This document shows, one piece after another, positions 16,756 to 25,599 of a DNA stretch of 64,000 nucleotides (its first letter is position 1; the number at the start of each line of letters is the position of its first letter). A program made the translations under genes and the position numbers. The notes under the pieces are model-generated. The model was given only the letters and a program-made list of their open reading frames with translations, had not been told where the DNA came from and made no database searches. The DNA comes from Enterococcus sp. RIT-PI-f (GTDB lineage Bacteria > Bacillota > Bacilli > Lactobacillales > Enterococcaceae), in assembly GCF_001297065.1 (NCBI RefSeq), contig NZ_LHOX01000016.1, positions 1 through 64,000 of the forward strand. Reading direction: 5' to 3'.

Positions 16756-17463
16756 ATGGGTCAATCAATTATAGGCATTGCGGCCAACGAAGTGTTAGAT
16801 GCGGGGGAAACATTGCATCATTTGCCTATCAGTTATACACCGTTGGGATATGTGCGCGCCATTCAGCATGCTGGCGGATTGCCGATGATTTTACCGATTG
16901 GGGACAAAGCTGCCGCAAAAGAGTATATCGCGCAAATCGACAAATTGGTATTGGCTGGTGGTCAAGATGTGTCGCCTAAATTTTATGGCCAAGAAAAGAC
17001 CATCAATTTGTCTAGTTACCTCCAACGGGATGAGTTTGAATTGGCATTGATCGATCAAGCACTTCTGCAGCAAAAACCGATTTTTGCGGTCTGTCGGGGC
17101 ATGCAATTGATCAATGTGGCATTAGGTGGCACATTGCTGCAAGATATCAGTAACCACAGCGATATTGTGCATATGCAAGCACCCGTGCCCAAGGAAGTAC
17201 CTACGCATCTGATTGAAACGTTATCAGAGAGTCGTTTGTCTGGGATTTATGGACAAAAGACCCATGTCAATTCGTTTCATCATCAAGCGGTGGATCGCTT
17301 GGCAAAAGGCTTGCATCAAACGGCGTGGAGTCCCGATGGCATCATTGAAGGGCTTGAAGCAGCAGACCAGCGTTTACTGGCTGTTCAATGGCATCCGGAT
17401 TTTGCCTATGACGCACTTTCACAGGAAATGGCTGCCTTTCGTTATGTAGTGAATGATTTATAA
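16756..17463 (+). CDS. Gamma-glutamyl-gamma-aminobutyrate hydrolase-like class I glutamine amidotransferase
   Basis: This 235-residue peptidase C26 protein contains the nucleophile elbow FAVCRGMQLINVALGG (Cys at about residue 113) and the His-Glu part WHPD (about 214-217) near the C-terminus. The HVNSFHHQAV segment (about 171-180) is also typical of PuuD-like enzymes. These hydrolyse gamma-glutamyl amide bonds, for instance in gamma-glutamyl-GABA. I chose the ATG at 16756, eight bases after AAGGTGG, rather than an upstream GTG. The gene is followed after 17 bp by a peptide-binding lipoprotein gene, so a link to imported gamma-glutamyl peptides is plausible but unproven. Confidence 0.75.
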   Translation: MGQSIIGIAANEVLDAGETLHHLPISYTPLGYVRAIQHAGGLPMILPIGDKAAAKEYIAQIDKLVLAGGQDVSPKFYGQEKTINLSSYLQRDEFELALIDQALLQQKPIFAVCRGMQLINVALGGTLLQDISNHSDIVHMQAPVPKEVPTHLIETLSESRLSGIYGQKTHVNSFHHQAVDRLAKGLHQTAWSPDGIIEGLEAADQRLLAVQWHPDFAYDALSQEMAAFRYVVNDL

Positions 17464-17480
17464 AGGGGATGGGGATCAAG

Positions 17481-19121
17481 ATGAAAAAAAGAATGTTTGG
17501 GATTGCTTTCGTTGCTTTATTGGTATTGAGTGCATGCGGAGGAAATACTGATACAAATACCGCAACAAGTGATTCGGCTGCAAGTGCCGATCAAGTGATC
17601 CAAGTGTCGACGGCGGGGGAATTGTCCACCTTAGATAGTGGACAATACACGGATGTCAATAGTTCGGATATGATTGGTCAAGTAACTGAAGGACTTTATC
17701 GATTGGATGCAAATGGTGATCCTGAGTTGGCGATTGCCGCTTCAGAACCAGAAGTTTCCGATGACGGCTTGATTTATACCTTTACATTGAGAGATGCAAA
17801 GTGGAGTAACGGAGATACAGTAAAAGCCAGTGATTTTGTTTATGCTTTTCAATATGTGGCTGATCCAGCCAATGGATCTAGCAGCAGCAATCAGATGGAT
17901 GTGTTGAAAAATGGCAGCAAAGTGAGACAAGGGGAAGCAGATGTAACAGATTTAGGGGCAAAAGCCCTGGATGATCAAACCTTGGAACTCACCCTTGAAA
18001 GTCCGATCACCTACTTGAATCAGGTGTTAGTTGGTACGCCTTTCATGCCAAAAAATCAAGCATTTGCCGAAGAAAAAGGCAAAGACTACGGATTGTCTGC
18101 AGATAATTTTGTTGGAAACGGCCCATTTCTGATTTCCGGTTGGGACGGAACCAATGAATCTTGGACGTTGACCAAAAACCCAGATTATTGGGATGCAGAC
18201 AATGTTCAGCTGACAGAGATCGATGTGCAAGTTGTCAAAGAAACTGCGACGGGCGTCAGTTTGTTTGAAACAGGTGAATTAGACTACACCACGCTGACAG
18301 ATACCTATGCACAGCAATACCAAGGTTCAGACAATGCCAATTATGTACCCAAAGCATTGGTTGGTTATTTGAGTGCCAATCAAAAAAGAGCAGTGACGGG
18401 AAATGTCAAAGTGCGGCAAGCGATTTTGCAAGCCATCGATAAAGAGGCATTTGCTGAGAACATACTAGGTGATGGATCAACAGCATTGAATGGTTTTGTC
18501 CCTAGTAATTTTGCGAAAGACCCCGATACGGGGGAAGACTTCCGTGAAGAAAATGGCGACTTGCTCCCTTATAATCTAGAGGCAGCACAAGCACTATGGG
18601 AAGAAGCCAAAGAGGAAATAGGCCAAGATGAAATCACTTTAGAATTGCTGTCGGCTGATACTGCAGCTGCAAAGAAAACGATCGAATTTGTCCAAGGTCA
18701 ATTGGAAACGAATTTGCCTGGCCTAACAATTGATGCGAAATCAGTTCCATTGCAAAATCGTCTTGATCTGCAATCAAAAGGCGAATTTGATTTGGTCTTT
18801 GGTACGTGGACACCAGATTATGCAGACCCAATCAATTTCCTGGAATTCTATGATTCTACTGGCGGACTCAATACATCAGGCTATGCCAATGAAAGTTATG
18901 ATCAGGGTCTTGCCGATGCGCGGACGACCTTAGCCAATGACCCAAGTGCCCGCTGGACGAAATTGAAAGAATTAGAGAAACAATTGGTTGCTGAAGATAC
19001 TGCTGTTTTGCCACTTTACCAAGGAGCAGTGGCCTATCTAAAATCTGATCGGTTGCAGAATGTGCAAGTCTTTCCTTTTGGAAGAACAGTTTCTTATCGA
19101 TTGGCTTCAGTTTCTGAATAA
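17481..19121 (+). CDS. Oligopeptide ABC transporter substrate-binding lipoprotein (OppA/DppA family)
   Basis: This 546-residue SBP family 5 lipoprotein has a short basic n-region, a hydrophobic core and the lipobox LSAC, with the lipid-bearing Cys near residue 18. Family landmarks are LDSGQYTDVNSSDMIGQVTEGLYR near the N-terminus (LDSGQYTD then GQVTEGLYR), YTFTLRDAKWSNGD, and VRQAILQAIDKEAF. It is an orphan, since no permease or ATPase genes adjoin it. It should dock to an Opp system encoded elsewhere. It follows the hydrolase gene by 17 bp. The ATG at 17481 fits the signal peptide better than the ATG 12 bases upstream. It is paralogous to the protein at 40847-42496. Confidence 0.85.
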   Translation: MKKRMFGIAFVALLVLSACGGNTDTNTATSDSAASADQVIQVSTAGELSTLDSGQYTDVNSSDMIGQVTEGLYRLDANGDPELAIAASEPEVSDDGLIYTFTLRDAKWSNGDTVKASDFVYAFQYVADPANGSSSSNQMDVLKNGSKVRQGEADVTDLGAKALDDQTLELTLESPITYLNQVLVGTPFMPKNQAFAEEKGKDYGLSADNFVGNGPFLISGWDGTNESWTLTKNPDYWDADNVQLTEIDVQVVKETATGVSLFETGELDYTTLTDTYAQQYQGSDNANYVPKALVGYLSANQKRAVTGNVKVRQAILQAIDKEAFAENILGDGSTALNGFVPSNFAKDPDTGEDFREENGDLLPYNLEAAQALWEEAKEEIGQDEITLELLSADTAAAKKTIEFVQGQLETNLPGLTIDAKSVPLQNRLDLQSKGEFDLVFGTWTPDYADPINFLEFYDSTGGLNTSGYANESYDQGLADARTTLANDPSARWTKLKELEKQLVAEDTAVLPLYQGAVAYLKSDRLQNVQVFPFGRTVSYRLASVSE

Positions 19122-19140
19122 AAATGTTACCAAGAAAATC

Positions 19141-19189
19141 ATCCTGACCATGCTATCTGTCACACAGATGAAATGGTTGGGATTTTTTT
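19141..19189 (+). terminator. Rho-independent terminator after the peptide-binding protein
   Basis: ATCCTGACCAT pairs with ATGGTTGGGAT over 11 consecutive pairs (with G-U wobbles) and is followed by seven T residues. The rest of the gap up to the leader peptide at 19383 is AT-rich. It holds a possible -35 (TTGCAA, 19320-19325) but no well-spaced -10. Confidence 0.7.
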
Positions 19190-19382
19190 GTCTAAACGTT
19201 GTGATCAAAGCTTTTATCACCACTTATATTTTTGTCAAAAACATACGTTAAAAATCAATGATGTCGAATATGCAAAATTCAAAAAGTCAATCTTTTAAAA
19301 AAAAAATTAATGAAAATGGTTGCAATCTGAGAAACTTATCTGTAAAGTGTAATTATCAAATAAAAACGAAGGAGGGATTACG

Positions 19383-19451
19383 ATGCAAAATGTTCATTAC
19401 ACACAAGCCAACAAATTGAATAAAGTAAATCCCTTACTCGGTAACCATTAG
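19383..19451 (+). CDS. 22-residue leader peptide of the ABC exporter operon
   Basis: A very strong ribosome site (AAGGAGG) lies seven bases before an ATG that opens a 22-codon frame with the features MQNVHYTQANKL at its start and NPLLGNH at its end, then TAG. A terminator follows 28 bases later and the exporter genes begin 95 bases later. The layout matches ribosome-mediated attenuation, in which stalling in the leader frees the exporter genes, as for the B. subtilis BmrB leader ahead of BmrCD. TCCCTT (19430-19435) and CGG (19439-19441), inside its last codons, can pair with AAGGGA and CCG in the terminator (19495-19503). The peptide identity is not known to me. Confidence 0.6.
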   Translation: MQNVHYTQANKLNKVNPLLGNH

Positions 19452-19479
19452 TGTACAGATAATGTCTTTTTGACGTTTT

Positions 19480-19516
19480 AGCTCTGTCCTTTTTCCGAAG
19501 GGACAGAGCTTTTTTG
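19480..19516 (+). terminator. Attenuator terminator upstream of the ABC exporter
   Basis: AGCTCTGTCC (19480-19489) pairs perfectly with GGACAGAGCT (19501-19510) and is followed by TTTTTG. It lies between the leader peptide and the first exporter gene, so it would stop basal transcription. Two alternative pairings could weaken it: TCCCTT/CGG of the leader with CCG/AAGGGA, and ACAGA (19455-19459) with TCTGT (19483-19487). Confidence 0.8.
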
Positions 19517-19546
19517 TGTACTTTTTTAGATTGAGAGGGATAAAAC

Positions 19547-21301
19547 ATGAAGTATGTATTAAAACAATTGACAACGTATTTTAAAGAACACAAAGTGCGT
19601 TATGCAGTGGTCTTTGGGTTCATGATCATTGCCAGTGCTATGTATGTGGCGCCGATTTATATCTTGCGGCTATTCATCGATGCGCTTTTGCAAGATGATT
19701 TTTCGCAAGCTGTGTTGATTCGCTACAGCAGTTTGTTTGCTGGTGCGATTTTGCTAGGGTATCTAGCAGAATTTGTCTGGACCTTCAACTTGTTCATTGG
19801 TTCTTATGACTTACAGCGGAAGTTGCGCCAACAATTGATGGGGCATTTCTTAAAGATGGGGGCGCCGTTTTATCAACGATTCCGAACGGGGGATTTGATG
19901 ACTCGTTCCAGTGATGATGTGCAAGTGATGGGAATGACTGTGGGTTACGGATTGATGGTCTTCTTGAATACGAGTTTGTATTTGAGTTTCATCGTTGCAA
20001 TGATGGCAGTGACGGTTTCTTGGCAGCTGACATTGATTGCATTGATTCCAATGCCGCTATTGGCGTACTACATTTTCAAGTGGGGATCGCAAGTGGACAA
20101 AGCGTTTACGGAAGCACAGAATTCCGTGTCCGAAATGAATAGCGAAGTCTTGGAAATGATTGATGGCATTCGTGTGGTTCGGGCTTACGGATTAGAAGAA
20201 GAAACAACGAAGCAGTTTGAAGATAAGACAACAGAGACCCGGGCCAAAAACGATATCGTCTCTGAGATCGATTCACGGTTTGGTCCGTTGATCACGATTA
20301 TTTTATCCATCAGTTTTGTCTTAAGCTTTGGGATTGGGGCACAATTGGTGGCCAATCAGCAAATCACGATCGGGGCAATGGTTTCATTCCAGGTCTATCT
20401 GACGATGGTCGTTTGGCCAATGATCTCAGCAGGCGACTTGGTTAATGTGATGCAGCAAGGCGCAGCATCTTGGCGCCGGATCAATGAGGTTTTGCAGACT
20501 GACGATCAGCTTGAACCAGATGGGTCAACTGGCTTAGCTGCTATCGAAACGATCTCATTGAATGATTATCATTTCAAGTATCCAGAAACCGAGCGGGAAG
20601 TGTTGGCAGGCTTGGATCTCACGATTCAAAAAGGAGAAGTCTTGGGGGTCGTGGGCAAAACAGGAAGCGGCAAAACCTCATTACTGCGCCAGTTTGGACA
20701 TCGCTATCCTTACTCCGCTCAAATGCCCCAGATCAATGGTAAAGCGTTGACACAGTATACGACTGAGACGTTGCGCAGTCAGTTTGCAGAAGTGCCGCAG
20801 GAACATACATTGTTCTCGCGCACAATTAAAGAGAATCTGCTGTTTGGTCAACCGGATGCCAGTGAGGATGCACTCTGGGCGGCACTAGATGCGGCTTGTT
20901 TCACAGAGGATATCAAACGTATGCCGGAAGGATTAGAAACGATCGTCGGAGAAAAAGGGGTTTCTTTATCTGGCGGTCAAAAACAACGCTTGTCTTTAGC
21001 GCGTGCATTTTTACGGCAGAGTGAAGTCTTGTTGTTGGATGATGCTTTATCAGCGGTCGATGCCAAGACAGAGCAAGCGATCATTACAAACTTGAAAAGC
21101 ATGCAGCATGCACCAACATCGATCATCGTGACCCATCGGTTATCGGCGATTACAGAAGCAGATCAAATCATCGTGTTAGATGATGGGGAAATCAGTCAAA
21201 GAGGTACCCATCAGTCATTGATCCAGACACCAGGCTGGTATCAAAATCAGTATTACCATCAACAGTTAAAGGAGGACGATACAGATGTTCTCAACGATTA
21301 A
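19547..21301 (+). CDS. Heterodimeric ABC multidrug exporter, subunit with degenerate ATP site
   Basis: This 584-residue half-transporter has six membrane helices in the first ~310 residues and a C-terminal ATPase domain. Walker A is GKTGSGKTS (about 369-377), the signature is LSGGQKQR (about 481-488), and the Walker B stretch is VLLLDDALSAVD. The residue after the Walker B aspartate is Asp instead of the catalytic Glu, the mark of the degenerate site in heterodimeric exporters such as BmrC, LmrC and EfrC. Its stop overlaps the next gene by 17 bp, implying coupled synthesis. Expected substrates are drugs or lipophilic compounds. Expression is probably controlled by the upstream leader peptide. 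Confidence 0.85.
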   Translation: MKYVLKQLTTYFKEHKVRYAVVFGFMIIASAMYVAPIYILRLFIDALLQDDFSQAVLIRYSSLFAGAILLGYLAEFVWTFNLFIGSYDLQRKLRQQLMGHFLKMGAPFYQRFRTGDLMTRSSDDVQVMGMTVGYGLMVFLNTSLYLSFIVAMMAVTVSWQLTLIALIPMPLLAYYIFKWGSQVDKAFTEAQNSVSEMNSEVLEMIDGIRVVRAYGLEEETTKQFEDKTTETRAKNDIVSEIDSRFGPLITIILSISFVLSFGIGAQLVANQQITIGAMVSFQVYLTMVVWPMISAGDLVNVMQQGAASWRRINEVLQTDDQLEPDGSTGLAAIETISLNDYHFKYPETEREVLAGLDLTIQKGEVLGVVGKTGSGKTSLLRQFGHRYPYSAQMPQINGKALTQYTTETLRSQFAEVPQEHTLFSRTIKENLLFGQPDASEDALWAALDAACFTEDIKRMPEGLETIVGEKGVSLSGGQKQRLSLARAFLRQSEVLLLDDALSAVDAKTEQAIITNLKSMQHAPTSIIVTHRLSAITEADQIIVLDDGEISQRGTHQSLIQTPGWYQNQYYHQQLKEDDTDVLND

Positions 21302-23033
21302 GCGCCTGCTTTCCTATTTGCGCTATTATAAAAAACAATTTATGGTTGGTGCCAGCTTATTGCTGCTGGCCGCCGCATTAGAATTAACCTCACCTATGAT
21401 CGCCAAGCAATTGATTGATCAGGTGATGACACCCGCTTCAGAAACAGCGACCTTAAAAACCATGCTTTTGATCCAGTTGCTTGCCGGGTACTTGCTGGTC
21501 AACTTGATTGGTTCATTGTTCCGGTATGTCAGTTTGCTGCAACTAAGAAAAATGTCTAATAGCATCGTCAAAAAGATGCGGGATCAGCTTTTCCAGCATA
21601 TGCATCAATTGCCTGTGTCTTATTTTGACCAGATCCCGGCAGGAAAAGTCGTGGCCAGGATCACCAACGATACAGAAGTGCTGCGTTCAAATTTTTATGT
21701 TGTGGTGATCAGCAATTTGCTGAGCAATATCATGCAGATCGTGGGGGCATTTATTGCGTTGACACTCCTTAACCCCACATTAGGTACAGCGATGCTGGTC
21801 TTGATTCCGATTTTAGGGATTTGGCAGCATTTCTATACAAAATACGCCTCTCGATATAATTTGGCGATGCGAGAATATATCTCACAAATCAGTGGGCAAC
21901 TGAATGAATTTGTTCAGGGAATGGCAATCATTCAAGCTTTTCAACGAGAAAAACAATTGCAAAAAGAGTTTGATGAAACAGTCGATAAGTGGTTTCAAAC
22001 GGGACGCAAGTATCTGTTGCTTGATTCAAGTATCGCATGGGGGTTGGGGAATCTATTACGGAATTCAACGATCCTGATTTTGATCACGACCTTGGCCTCT
22101 TTCTTTCTGGATGATCGTTTGGCTATTTCTGCGGGCTTGCTGTATGCCTTTATTGATTATATCAACCGCCTTTACGATCCAATTGAAGGGCTTGTCCAGA
22201 CAATCACCAATGTGCAGCAGTCTTTAGCAGCTGGACAGCGGGTCTTTGAATTTGCGGATCAACCTGTGGAAGCACAGCAAACAGCGCCCATGACCATCAA
22301 GGAAGGCACCGTTGCCTTTGAAGGTGTCACCTTTGGCTACGATCCAAATCAAGTGATTTTGCATGATATCAATTTCCATGCCCAAGCGGGTGAAACAGTA
22401 GCACTTGTTGGCCATACCGGAAGCGGAAAATCGAGTATCTTGAATCTGCTCTTCCGTTTTTATGATCCGCAACAAGGCCGTATTTATGTCGATGGGCAAG
22501 TGATCGCAGATCATGACCGTCATAGCTTACGCCAATCAATGGCCATTGTCATGCAAGATCCATACTTGTTTACTGGAACGATCGCCAGCAATATTGGGAT
22601 GAATAACCCTGCAATCAGTGAAGAGATGATCATTGATGCGTTGAAACAAGTAGGTGCTGACTATCTATTGGACCGCTATCCTGAAGGCATTCATCATCCA
22701 GTTGTGGAAAAAGGCAATGCGTTTTCCAGCGGGGAGCGTCAGCTGATCAGTTTTGCGCGGGCACTGGTATTTGATCCGAAAATTTTGATTTTAGATGAAG
22801 CAACGAGTCATGTGGATACCGAAACGGAGTCGATCATTCAAAAAGCAATGACCGTCTTGCAAAAGGGGCGTACCACCTTTATGATTGCCCACCGCTTGTC
22901 TACGATCAAAGAAGCCAATCAGATTTTGGTTCTCGATCAAGGGAAAATCGTGGAACGGGGTACCCATAGCAGCCTTGTCCAAATGACAGGCATTTATCAG
23001 CAAATGTATCAAATGCAGGCTGAACAATTATAA
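21285..23033 (+). CDS. Heterodimeric ABC multidrug exporter, catalytic partner
   Basis: This 582-residue half-transporter has six N-terminal membrane helices and an ATPase domain. Walker A is GHTGSGKSS (about 380-388), the signature is variant FSSGERQL, and Walker B is ILILDEATSHVD with the catalytic Glu intact. It supplies the competent Walker B to the pair formed with the preceding gene. At 582 residues it is shorter than BmrD or LmrD, so it fits the EfrA/B or EfrC/D type better. GGAGG in the end of the upstream gene serves the ATG. A strong terminator follows at once. Confidence 0.85.
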   Translation: MFSTIKRLLSYLRYYKKQFMVGASLLLLAAALELTSPMIAKQLIDQVMTPASETATLKTMLLIQLLAGYLLVNLIGSLFRYVSLLQLRKMSNSIVKKMRDQLFQHMHQLPVSYFDQIPAGKVVARITNDTEVLRSNFYVVVISNLLSNIMQIVGAFIALTLLNPTLGTAMLVLIPILGIWQHFYTKYASRYNLAMREYISQISGQLNEFVQGMAIIQAFQREKQLQKEFDETVDKWFQTGRKYLLLDSSIAWGLGNLLRNSTILILITTLASFFLDDRLAISAGLLYAFIDYINRLYDPIEGLVQTITNVQQSLAAGQRVFEFADQPVEAQQTAPMTIKEGTVAFEGVTFGYDPNQVILHDINFHAQAGETVALVGHTGSGKSSILNLLFRFYDPQQGRIYVDGQVIADHDRHSLRQSMAIVMQDPYLFTGTIASNIGMNNPAISEEMIIDALKQVGADYLLDRYPEGIHHPVVEKGNAFSSGERQLISFARALVFDPKILILDEATSHVDTETESIIQKAMTVLQKGRTTFMIAHRLSTIKEANQILVLDQGKIVERGTHSSLVQMTGIYQQMYQMQAEQL

Positions 23034-23039
23034 GCGACA

Positions 23040-23081
23040 AAAAACTTGCGTGTCCGCTATCAATGGACACGCAAGTTTTTT
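23040..23081. terminator. Bidirectional terminator after the ABC exporter operon
   Basis: AAAAACTTGCGTGTCC pairs perfectly with GGACACGCAAGTTTTT across a nine-base loop. It can also serve the convergent LysR gene. The following 70 bases show nothing else. Confidence 0.85.
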
Positions 23082-23153
23082 CAATATAATGCGAAGGGTT
23101 GCCTTATCAGCTATGGGGAGTAGGGAAAGGAAGCCTTCGCTTATACACATCAT

Positions 23154-24059
23154 TTAAGCACTGAAGGTAGCGATATGCTGGCGTAATTTCAGCAAAAACG
23201 CTTCGCCAATTGGCGAAATATGACGGTCTCGCTTTTTGATGAGGATGATCTCACCTTCGGCTTCATCGACAAGAGGCAAGAACAGCAGCCCTTGTTTTTC
23301 GGGATCTTTAACGATCCCTGATCCAGTTCCATAAAGATCCGTTTGTTGCAACAGTCCGATGATCGTACCGCGGTCGCTGACATGGACGACTTGCTCACTT
23401 TGCGCGAAATCAACTAAGTCTTCAGAAAAGAAGGAGAAGCGGCTATCCTCTTGCAAAAAGCGGGCTTGAGAAAATCCTTGCAGATCAGCTAAAGTGACGG
23501 TCTGCCTTTTGGCTAACGGATGGCCCAATCGGACAAATACATGGGGACGGAAAGTGCCGATGTGCTCGAAAGTCAGTTGGGCCCCTTGCAGCAAGCGAAT
23601 CATCCCAGCACGGTTTTCATCATTGAGGTACAAAATACCAAACTCGCTGCGGTGTTGTTCGACGTCAGTGATTACCTTCAAAGTGGTGGTTTCAAACAAG
23701 CGAAATTGGCGGCACTCTGGGAATTCAGCCAATAGTTCGCTGACGATAACAGCTGTAAAATCATAATGTTGACTAGCAACAGAAAACGCCTGATTGTGGG
23801 CTTCCTTATGCGAGAACCTAGTTTCAAGCAGTTCCACTTGGCTAAGAATAGGCTGGGCATAGTCCAAAAATTCGGATCCTTCAGCTGTCAACCGTGCCCC
23901 TTGATTGGTTCGCTCAAACAATTGAACACCCAATTCTAGCTCCAATTCTTTGATGCTCTGAGAAAGACTAGGTTGAGAAAGATAAAGCCGTTTGGCGGCT
24001 TCTCTGAAACTGCCATGATCGGCAATGGACTGAACAACGCGCATTTGCTGAATATTCAC
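23154..24059 (-). CDS. LysR-family regulator, probable sulfur metabolism regulator
   Basis: This 301-residue protein has an N-terminal winged helix-turn-helix (about residues 2-60, with GSFREAAKRLYLSQPSLSQS-type recognition helix) and a LysR effector-binding domain (about 88-295). I chose the GTG at 24059, which lies seven bases after GGAGG and gives the usual start MNIQQMRVVQS. The TTG 15 bases upstream overlaps the Shine-Dalgarno itself. It lies 23 bp after cysK on the same strand and shares its T-box transcript. It may act like CmbR/CysR-type regulators of cysteine and methionine genes, which is an inference from position. Confidence 0.8.
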   Translation of the reverse strand: MNIQQMRVVQSIADHGSFREAAKRLYLSQPSLSQSIKELELELGVQLFERTNQGARLTAEGSEFLDYAQPILSQVELLETRFSHKEAHNQAFSVASQHYDFTAVIVSELLAEFPECRQFRLFETTTLKVITDVEQHRSEFGILYLNDENRAGMIRLLQGAQLTFEHIGTFRPHVFVRLGHPLAKRQTVTLADLQGFSQARFLQEDSRFSFFSEDLVDFAQSEQVVHVSDRGTIIGLLQQTDLYGTGSGIVKDPEKQGLLFLPLVDEAEGEIILIKKRDRHISPIGEAFLLKLRQHIATFSA

Positions 24060-24082
24060 GGTCTCAACCTCCAATCATTTTT

Positions 24083-25015
24083 TCAGGCTTCGTCAAAGTT
24101 ATATAAAGGGGTGGATAAATAGCGTTCGCCGTTATCAGGGATGATGGCCAATACCTTTTTGCCAGCACCTAAAGCTTTGGCTGTATCGATCGCCGCTTTG
24201 ATCGCAGCACCAGCAGAAATACCCACCAAAAGACCTTCTTTGGTACCGGCATCCCGCGCGGTCGCAATCGCTTCTTCACTGGTCACTTGTATGATTTGTT
24301 GATACGCCTCCGTATCCAAAACGTCAGGAACGAATCCTGCCGAAATGCCTTGGATTTTGTGGGGGGTGTGTTGACCGCCTGATAATACAGGGGATTCTGC
24401 AGCTTCAACGGCAATGATTTTTAGGTCTGGGTATTGTTCTTTTAAGTAGTGACCCGCGCCTGTGATGGTGCCGCCTGTGCCAACACCAGAAACAAAAGCA
24501 TCCAGCCCTGATTGACCAAAAGCTTCGACGATTTCTGGTCCTGTTGTATCATAATGGACCGTAGGATTGGCCTGATTATTGAATTGAAGCGGCAAGAACC
24601 AACCATTTTCTTCGGCCAATTCGGTTGCTTTTTTGATGGCCCCTTTCATCCCTTCGCCTGCAGGCGTCAAGACCAACGTTGCACCATACGCTTGAATCAG
24701 TTTTCGGCGTTCGATCGAAAATGATTCAGGTAATACAATGACTACCTTGTATCCCTTGGCAGCACCCGCAAAAGCTAGGCCAACACCGGTATTGCCAGAA
24801 GTAGGTTCAACGATGGTGCCTCCGGGTTGCAGTTGGCCATTTTTTTCGGCCGCTTCGATCATGGCTAAGGCAATGCGGTCTTTCACAGAACCAGCTGGAT
24901 TGAAAAATTCTAATTTGACATAGACATCCGCAGCGCCTTCAGGTACTAGTTTTTTTAATTTAACGATCGGGGTATCTCCAATAAGTTCTGTCACTGAATC
25001 TACGATTTTTACCAT
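24083..25015 (-). CDS. cysK: Cysteine synthase (O-acetylserine sulfhydrylase)
   Basis: This 310-residue PLP enzyme makes L-cysteine from O-acetylserine and sulfide. The PLP lysine is in NPAGSVKDR (about residues 39-47), the substrate loop is TSGNTG (about 68-73), the phosphate-binding loop is GTGGT (about 174-178), and the C-terminal part has GISAGAA and [10 protein letters not shown]. All key residues are present. The leader is a T-box whose specifier reads AUG rather than a cysteine codon, so the gene appears to be induced by methionine shortage. It is the first gene of an operon with the LysR regulator. AGGAAA precedes the ATG. Confidence 0.92.
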   Translation of the reverse strand: MVKIVDSVTELIGDTPIVKLKKLVPEGAADVYVKLEFFNPAGSVKDRIALAMIEAAEKNGQLQPGGTIVEPTSGNTGVGLAFAGAAKGYKVVIVLPESFSIERRKLIQAYGATLVLTPAGEGMKGAIKKATELAEENGWFLPLQFNNQANPTVHYDTTGPEIVEAFGQSGLDAFVSGVGTGGTITGAGHYLKEQYPDLKIIAVEAAESPVLSGGQHTPHKIQGISAGFVPDVLDTEAYQQIIQVTSEEAIATARDAGTKEGLLVGISAGAAIKAAIDTAKALGAGKKVLAIIPDNGERYLSTPLYNFDEA

Positions 25016-25112
25016 ATATTTTCCTGCTTTCTGTTTTGAAATGATGGGGTGATAAGTGTGCGTGTGTATGCGTGTAGTAAGGGCAATTCATAAGTAAAAG
25101 GGAAGCGAAAAC

Positions 25113-25380
25113 AAAAAAAATCCCTTCAAAGTATCAACTTTGAAAGGACGATTATCTCGTGGTACCACCTTACATTTGATTTTGCTCACGCAAAAACACT
25201 TGGTCAGTTCGTTAGAACAAACTGGATTGCGCTATCGGGCTCTCTCCGTTGCAGATTATTCGTCCGCAAATGCTCAAAGACCATCTTCTGATTGTTTTTC
25301 CTATTCGCTTCCACCAGCCACGAACTCTCTATGAAGTCATTCAATCGTACTCTTCTTATCACCGCATCTTTATGAAATTA
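25113..25380 (-). promoter_or_regulatory. T-box leader with AUG (Met) specifier, upstream of cysK
   Basis: On the minus strand the leader has an AGTA-type Stem I internal loop, AGAGAG, the T-box motif AAGGTGGTACCACG (plus 25158-25171) and a terminator (25121-25148) followed by eight U residues. In Stem I, GATTG pairs with CAATC above the specifier loop, and AAGA with TCTT plus ATGC with GCAT below it. The loop strand then reads AGAAGATGG, placing AUG (plus 25282-25284) at the specifier position with a purine after it. TGGT in the T-box pairs with a tRNA ending ACCA, consistent with tRNA-Met. Confidence 0.85.
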
Positions 25381-25385
25381 CTAGT

Positions 25386-25414
25386 ATCTTAGAGCAGAAA
25401 ATCTGAAATGTCAA
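25386..25414 (-). promoter_or_regulatory. SigA promoter of the cysK T-box operon
   Basis: On the minus strand TTGACA (plus 25409-25414) and TAAGAT (25386-25391) are separated by exactly 17 bases, immediately before the T-box Stem I. Confidence 0.85.
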
Positions 25415-25599
25415 TTCTTTTCGTGATAGGTGATTTCAATCACGGGTGCCGTATCCCTGCGCTTTATTGCGTCAAGTGATGAAACAAGCGAATTCTTTGA
25501 GAAAGAGCAAGACTTCTTATACAATCAAAAGCAACACCTGCTCATGGACTGTGGTCAAAGAAGAAAACCATGAGTGATCAAGAGAAATGAGGGATTTAG

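Noticed and set aside
24060-24074. TTG at 24074 as the LysR start
   Set aside because: It overlaps the GGAGG ribosome site. The GTG at 24059 has correct spacing and gives the usual LysR N-terminus.
25266-25268. TGC as a cysteine specifier in the cysK T-box
   Set aside because: It falls outside the internal loop defined by the visible helices, and the T-box base facing the discriminator fits tRNA-Met rather than tRNA-Cys.
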